Source of the DNA: Amorphochlora amoebiformis
Taxonomy: Eukaryota > Cercozoa > Chlorarachniophyceae
Assembly: GCA_054601695.1 (NCBI GenBank)
Contig: BAAHQB010000029.1
Span: forward strand, 930,001-994,000
Reading direction: 5' to 3'
DNA length: 64,000 nucleotides
Positions 35,035-64,000 of the stretch are shown in pieces (positions within the stretch are counted from its first letter, which is position 1; every line of letters starts with the position of its first letter). The notes under the pieces were generated by a model, which made no database searches, was not told the DNA's origin, and worked only from the letters and a program-made list of their open reading frames with translations. The translations under genes and the position numbers were made by a program.

Positions 35035-36391
35035 ATATGTAATACTACAGATCATACCATATCCCTTTTTACACGCTTGCTTAGATATATAATATTAAAT
35101 ACATCTGCAGAAATATTGTGATGTATGTAAATGTACAAAATATTTTGTATTGTTTTATATATGTACGTATATTACCATATACATCACCCCATGTGTAACA
35201 ACATATACATAATATTTACATACGATCTTATAACTCTAACCTACCCTCAGCGGTGGCAGCCATAGCCTTGGCGACAGCATATGTCTGCATTAGAGTGTTA
35301 TAAGATTGGGTTTAGGTTAGTCAGAGTTGGGGGGATGTTACATTCTTCTTAGCAATGTAATCCTTGCCAACAGTGAGCGCTCCCCCCCTATAAAAATGTC
35401 GTTATTAGTTCGACTAGCAGTCGTGTTTCGTGAGACTTCGCATATCTGGTGCGTCCATGCTAGTTCATTACAACTGTGTAAGAGTAGTTTTGGGTGTTAG
35501 AGTACCAGTCTCCAATCGACACGAACGAATACACATCCGATGCCGCACTCTCTAATGATATAGCAAGATGCATATCATGGCACACAATACAAACATATGA
35601 AACCAAACAATGCCAAGCAAGCAAAGTGACTCAAAAATTATTTAACTACCGCATGTTTTCAAAGTCAATTTATGCTCTCACGCAGTGAAGCATGTAAACG
35701 AGTCGGCAACTCTACAATGGGATTTACGAACTGTGGGAGAACAAAAACTCGCCGTGAACATATGTACGTGGAAAATTGCGAGTTATGAGAGCTTAACCGT
35801 CGGTAAAGGTGTACATGGGCGTATTGGATCCGTTCGATCATTTCAAGTGTCCGTGTACACCCACATGGGTGTTGATCCAACCTCGGCGATGTATTCATAC
35901 ACTTGGACTGCTTTTGTTCGCAAACACCGACATACATTCGCAACGCTTTATTCTCTCAATGCTCTCAAACCAGATTCTACAGATCAACAGGATCAGAATA
36001 CATGCTCTCACGGCGCGTACTCTCTATACATTTACCGACAATCAGATACTCGTAAATTCCACTGAAAAACATGCATACCTTCACCCGAGCTTGAGTCACA
36101 CTTGAAAACACCCGATGGTAATTTCTTTGCGTTTCGCTTCTCGAAGCACGCGGAAGGTACCGCTCCAGCCTCGCACCATGTGCACGCCGTGTCTTCGTCG
36201 CACGAATCTGGAGGATAATTCCGACATGGGATAACTCCGTTGGATCTTCGAAACCCCTCTCCGAAAACATAATAAAGAGGAGGAAAAAAGTATGAGATAT
36301 CCTCACGTTGGTCGTTGTGCTTGGAACGGCAGCTATCCGACTGTGCAGACGCCAGTGCAGCGAATGTGAGCGCTATTCCCAGGGGAGACAT
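23450..36391 (-). CDS. G2: secreted purple acid phosphatase (TRAP-type metallophosphoesterase)
   Basis: This is a calcineurin-like phosphomonoesterase of the purple/tartrate-resistant acid phosphatase family, which hydrolyses phosphate monoesters with a binuclear metal centre. All five blocks are present in order: [29 protein letters not shown] and NGHAHTLTH, giving the ligands Asp, Asp, Tyr, Asn, His, His, His. The Tyr is the one that makes such enzymes purple. Family landmarks [24 protein letters not shown] and [12 protein letters not shown] lie between them. After the catalytic domain come a Ser/Pro linker ([14 protein letters not shown]) and a Cys-rich module, ending SEEL. The exon chain sums to 1572 nt (523 residues) with the upstream signal-peptide exon, or 426 residues from the internal ATG at 35573. 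It is likely secreted or in the endomembrane system. The identity is very secure; the 5' end is not. Confidence 0.93.
23540..23660 (+). repeat. Two-copy tandem repeat of about 52 bp
   Basis: GGTTCTGAT(A/G)GGGGTCAGGA with TTAGAGAGTTAGGGATACGT occurs twice just upstream (in the G2 sense) of the terminal exon. Confidence 0.8.
24006..24085 (-). CDS. G2 exon: Cys-rich module
   Basis: Acceptor gcaaacag, donor GAG|gtacat, phase 0 to 2. It contains [20 protein letters not shown] and QWGCNS. Confidence 0.88.
24533..24566 (+). repeat. CCCTAA tract (TTAGGG on the G2 sense strand)
   Basis: About five telomere-type units inside a G2 intron. Confidence 0.9.
24675..24784 (-). CDS. G2 exon: end of catalytic domain, Ser/Pro linker, start of Cys module
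   Basis: Acceptor cattcag, donor GCG|gttagg, phase 1 to 0, 36 codons. It reads [11 protein letters not shown], then [14 protein letters not shown], then [11 protein letters not shown]. Confidence 0.88.
25262..25420 (-). repeat. Partial duplicate of a G2 exon 3' part
   Basis: CCAATTTCATCGACTACACT is repeated downstream of exon 25364-25413 with a mutated donor context. Confidence 0.7.
25364..25413 (-). CDS. G2 exon [16 protein letters not shown]
   Basis: Acceptor tatctag, donor CTG|gtatgt, phase 2 to 1. A partial copy of its 3' part lies at about 25271-25308. Confidence 0.85.
25853..25890 (-). CDS. G2 exon [12 protein letters not shown]
   Basis: Acceptor ctcttag, donor CAG|gtgata, phase 0 to 2. 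Confidence 0.85.
26260..26310 (-). CDS. G2 exon [17 protein letters not shown]
   Basis: Acceptor gcatttag, donor ACG|gtaata, phase 0 to 0. A degraded upstream copy is at 26404-26454. Confidence 0.87.
26404..26454 (-). pseudogene. Degraded upstream copy of the G2 exon at 26260
   Basis: It has a similar acceptor (acatttag) and similar internal words (GCAATTTTCAGAAAGCAT versus GCAGGTTTTCAAACGAGTCAT). An open reading exists ([17 protein letters not shown]), but it does not fit the family. Confidence 0.55.
26480..26880 (-). repeat. CT tract on the G2 sense strand (GA on +)
   Basis: About 0.4 kb of GAGAGAAAGA repeats on +. The Lys/Glu/Arg and Ser/Leu frames here are artefacts. Confidence 0.93.
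27359..27448 (-). CDS. G2 exon [16 protein letters not shown]
   Basis: Acceptor tacatcag, donor AAG|gtttaa, phase 0 to 0, 30 codons. [20 protein letters not shown] is the segment that follows GHxH in this family. Confidence 0.93.
27680..27830 (-). repeat. Degraded copies of the G2 GHAH exon
   Basis: CTCGACGACCATGCTCATAC then CATCACCCACTC matches the GHAH exon with substitutions (would read [10 protein letters not shown]). A shorter remnant lies near 27710. Both are downstream of the intact exon in the gene sense. Confidence 0.65.
28191..28268 (-). CDS. G2 exon with metal motif V (GHxH)
   Basis: Acceptor tgagtag, donor AAG|gtaata, phase 0 to 0. It contains [20 protein letters not shown]. Confidence 0.94.
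28985..29285 (-). repeat. Three tandem copies of an approximately 100-bp block
   Basis: The block GAATGCACTCTATTCCCACC then GTTTTTTACAAAAGTATACA is repeated between (TA)n tracts in a G2 intron. No coding exon is assigned. Confidence 0.8.
29364..29383 (-). CDS. G2 20-nt microexon VEDFVK
   Basis: Strong acceptor ggtttctaccag, donor AAG|gtatgt, phase 1 to 0. It continues HHPLDEC(D)VEDFVK as expected for the family. Confidence 0.85.
30135..30172 (-). CDS. G2 exon with metal motif IV (GHHP)
   Basis: It reads (W)[12 protein letters not shown]. Acceptor ttaaatag, donor GTG|gtaatc, phase 2 to 1. Confidence 0.94.
30627..30804 (-). repeat. Tandem copies of a G2 donor and intron start
   Basis: Three roughly 70-bp units contain (C)ATTG|gtatgttgatgtatt plus ttacagatat, the first being the true donor of exon 30805-30866. 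Confidence 0.75.
30805..30866 (-). CDS. G2 exon [20 protein letters not shown]
   Basis: Acceptor acgcttag, donor TTG|gtatgt, phase 0 to 2. The donor and intron start are tandemly repeated beyond it. Confidence 0.9.
31297..31332 (-). CDS. G2 exon [12 protein letters not shown]
   Basis: Acceptor acctgttag, donor CAG|gtgatc, phase 0 to 0. Confidence 0.87.
31900..31966 (-). CDS. G2 exon [12 protein letters not shown]
   Basis: Acceptor atattcag, donor GAG|gtattt, phase 2 to 0. It reads [20 protein letters not shown] and FE. It is the only copy of four in the array that keeps a donor. Confidence 0.9.
31967..32285 (-). repeat. Three truncated copies of the G2 exon at 31900
   Basis: Copies with acceptor plus most of the exon lie at about 32031-32092, 32130-32174 and 32214-32275. 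Each lacks the last about 11 nt and the donor. One changes a Cys codon to Tyr and one has an internal deletion. Confidence 0.88.
32577..32659 (-). CDS. G2 exon with FLDTSPC
   Basis: Acceptor gaaaatag, donor TGG|gtatgt, phase 0 to 2. It contains [20 protein letters not shown]. Confidence 0.92.
32751..32816 (-). CDS. G2 exon [20 protein letters not shown]
   Basis: Acceptor acatacCAG, donor CAG|gttgat, phase 0 to 0, 22 codons. DDRYYTKRI aligns with the family W-P-x-YY segment. Confidence 0.9.
33482..33530 (-). CDS. G2 exon with metal motif III (GNHE)
   Basis: It reads [16 protein letters not shown]. Acceptor caaatttag, donor CAG|gtgtta, phase 2 to 0. Confidence 0.93.
34038..34081 (-). CDS. G2 exon [14 protein letters not shown]
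   Basis: Acceptor atatatag, donor ATG|gtccat, phase 0 to 2. The split Trp gives [11 protein letters not shown] across the junction, which fixes this donor. Confidence 0.87.
34457..34496 (-). CDS. G2 exon [13 protein letters not shown]
   Basis: Acceptor tgaactag, donor GGG|gtcata, phase 2 to 0. Confidence 0.83.
34922..34967 (-). CDS. G2 exon with metal motif II (GDNFY)
   Basis: It reads [14 protein letters not shown], phase 1 to 2, donor CTG|gtaatg. It carries the bridging Asp and the Tyr ligand. Confidence 0.92.
35245..35284 (-). CDS. G2 exon [13 protein letters not shown]
   Basis: Acceptor ctaatgcag, donor AGG|gtaggt, phase 0 to 1. Confidence 0.85.
35342..35387 (-). CDS. G2 exon [13 protein letters not shown]
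   Basis: Phase 2 to 0, donor AAT|gtaaca. It completes GDWGG and reads [16 protein letters not shown] run of six G at the start sets the frame. Confidence 0.82.
35506..35551 (-). CDS. G2 exon with metal motif I
   Basis: It reads [14 protein letters not shown] plus TG, completed as Trp (GDW). Acceptor tcattag in phase 1, donor CTG|gtactc. An in-frame ATG at 35573 offers an alternative start ([12 protein letters not shown]), but that is a poor signal peptide. Confidence 0.75.
35685..36065 (+). other. Unexplained 126-codon open frame opposite G2
   Basis: An open + frame lies in the candidate first intron of G2, containing [20 protein letters not shown] and ending RQSDTRKFH. It has no recognisable family and no clear ATG at the start. 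It may be chance in a region of moderate GC, or a small antisense gene. Confidence 0.25.
36079..36391 (-). CDS. G2 candidate first exon, or a separate small secreted Cys-rich protein
   Basis: The ATG at 36391 opens a signal peptide ([18 protein letters not shown]). A Cys module follows with [14 protein letters not shown] and LPSGVFKCD. Donor GAAG|gtatgc leaves phase 1, matching acceptor tcattag of the exon ending at 35551, which would give the phosphatase its missing signal peptide. Unspliced, the frame stops at 36031-36033, giving an independent protein of about 119 residues. A 48-nt in-frame gtgagg..ggag intron (36259-36306) may be removed. Both readings are possible. Confidence 0.55.
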
Positions 36392-36517
36392 GATGGCTTT
36401 TTTCCCTGGAACGGAGAGGCCGAGAGTGGTAATATCCCAGCAATATGCGGTACTCAACAGGGCCGAAGATTTAAGTTCTCTATTTTATCGGGAACTCCCA
36501 CTTGACCTCACACATCA
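36392..36517. promoter_or_regulatory. Putative bidirectional promoter between G2 and G3
   Basis: 126 bp separate two divergent ATGs, each followed by a signal peptide. It is free of (TA)n. A TATTTTAT word at 36481 might serve G3. Confidence 0.4.
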
Positions 36518-38791
<2,274 letters not shown>

Positions 38792-39381
38792 ATGGAGTCT
38801 TGGTATAAGTATGCCCTCGATACCATCATAATTCCTCCAGTTACCCCACGCAACGGCTTGAAACCGAGAGGTCAAGTCCGCCGTAATACTAGCAATAACT
38901 CTAGATAACTAGCCCTCGCAAGCTGCATTTGCGTGTACTTCAATTTCATTCAATAGTCACTTGTAAATATCGTCTGCATCTATTGCATGTCCGAGCCGGT
39001 AGCTGTTACATCCTAGACATCATGATATAATTCAAGTATTGTTTTTCTTTAAAGTTAGAAAAGATTAGTAGTAGTTGAAGGTTCTAGAGCTGGATCATAT
39101 TGGTACCTATGGTCATGGATGCTACAGTACTACTCACTGAAATCTATATATATATGTGTATGTGTATTATAATATATATATAAATATATCTATATATATC
39201 CATCGATTTCCTAAATCAAGATTTTTAGGGAGGTTATCACAAGATTCTTCGCAGAGATGTAGTCTGTCTTCAAGAACACGTGTATCTTACCATACACTCC
39301 AGATACTTCGATTATATGTTATCTAGATTATATCCTTCAAATTAATCTAGTTAAAAAAGCGGCCGCAGTTAGAGCCTAGTA
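38792..39381. other. Convergent intergenic spacer between G3 and G4
   Basis: About 590 bp, mostly non-repetitive, with one short (TA)n tract. No coding signal is seen. Confidence 0.6.
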
Positions 39382-63591
<24,210 letters not shown>

Positions 63592-63755
63592 GTATATATA
63601 TATATTATATAATATATATATATATATATTATATATATATATAAATATATTTTATATAATATATATATATTATATATATATATATACATGTACATTCTAT
63701 ATATGTTAATCCTATCAACTCTTTCTGTGGGATCTCTAGTCCGATCCATGTATAC

Positions 63756-63803
<48 letters not shown>

Positions 63804-63878
63804 TTATATATATATGGCATACACATACAAATGTACATTTACACACACACACACACATATATATATATGAATATATAG

Positions 63879-63937
<59 letters not shown>

Positions 63938-64000
63938 ACATGTATATGTAAAATACCCGTAATTAAAAGTGTTAAATATATGAAACACACACACCTAAAT

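Overview
The window is nuclear DNA of a eukaryote, almost certainly a protist. It is dominated by (TA)n microsatellite, with tracts of CT/GA and of the telomere-type repeat TTAGGG/CCCTAA. Almost all long open frames are simple-repeat artefacts, because (TA)n has no stop codon in any frame and reads as Tyr-Ile. The real coding sequence is in short exons (10-313 nt) with GT-AG borders. I built four genes by joining exons whose phases agree. Within the four chains every junction used is phase-compatible, and the summed lengths divide by three. A few small exon choices remain open and are flagged.

G1 (+ strand, enters from the left edge, 477-21361): 29 exons, about 577 residues of a largely coiled-coil protein, ending in a stop. 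About 92% of its span is intron. G2 (- strand, 36391-23450): a secreted purple acid phosphatase (TRAP type) split into about 23 exons. It has all five metallophosphatase metal-binding blocks, a Ser/Pro linker and a C-terminal Cys-rich module. G3 (+ strand, 36518-38791): a 289-residue predicted type I membrane protein of unknown function, partly in a TA-free island with introns as short as 37 nt. It is divergent from G2 over about 126 bp. G4 (- strand, 63553-39382, enters from the right edge): at least 35 exons and about 569 residues of another coiled-coil-rich protein, convergent with G3.

The striking feature is the architecture. Next to many exons lie tandem arrays of truncated copies of that same exon, made of one splice site plus part of the exon, each copy joined to a simple-repeat tract. 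Introns often have the form G(TA)nG, so the microsatellite itself supplies the GT and the AG. Telomere-type tracts lie inside introns, often directly at splice sites. The phosphatase and its Cys-rich tail recall secreted phosphatases of microalgae and related SAR/haptophyte protists. That placement is an inference from memory of family sequences, not from a search. I see no rRNA, tRNA, CRISPR or recognisable transposase/reverse transcriptase.
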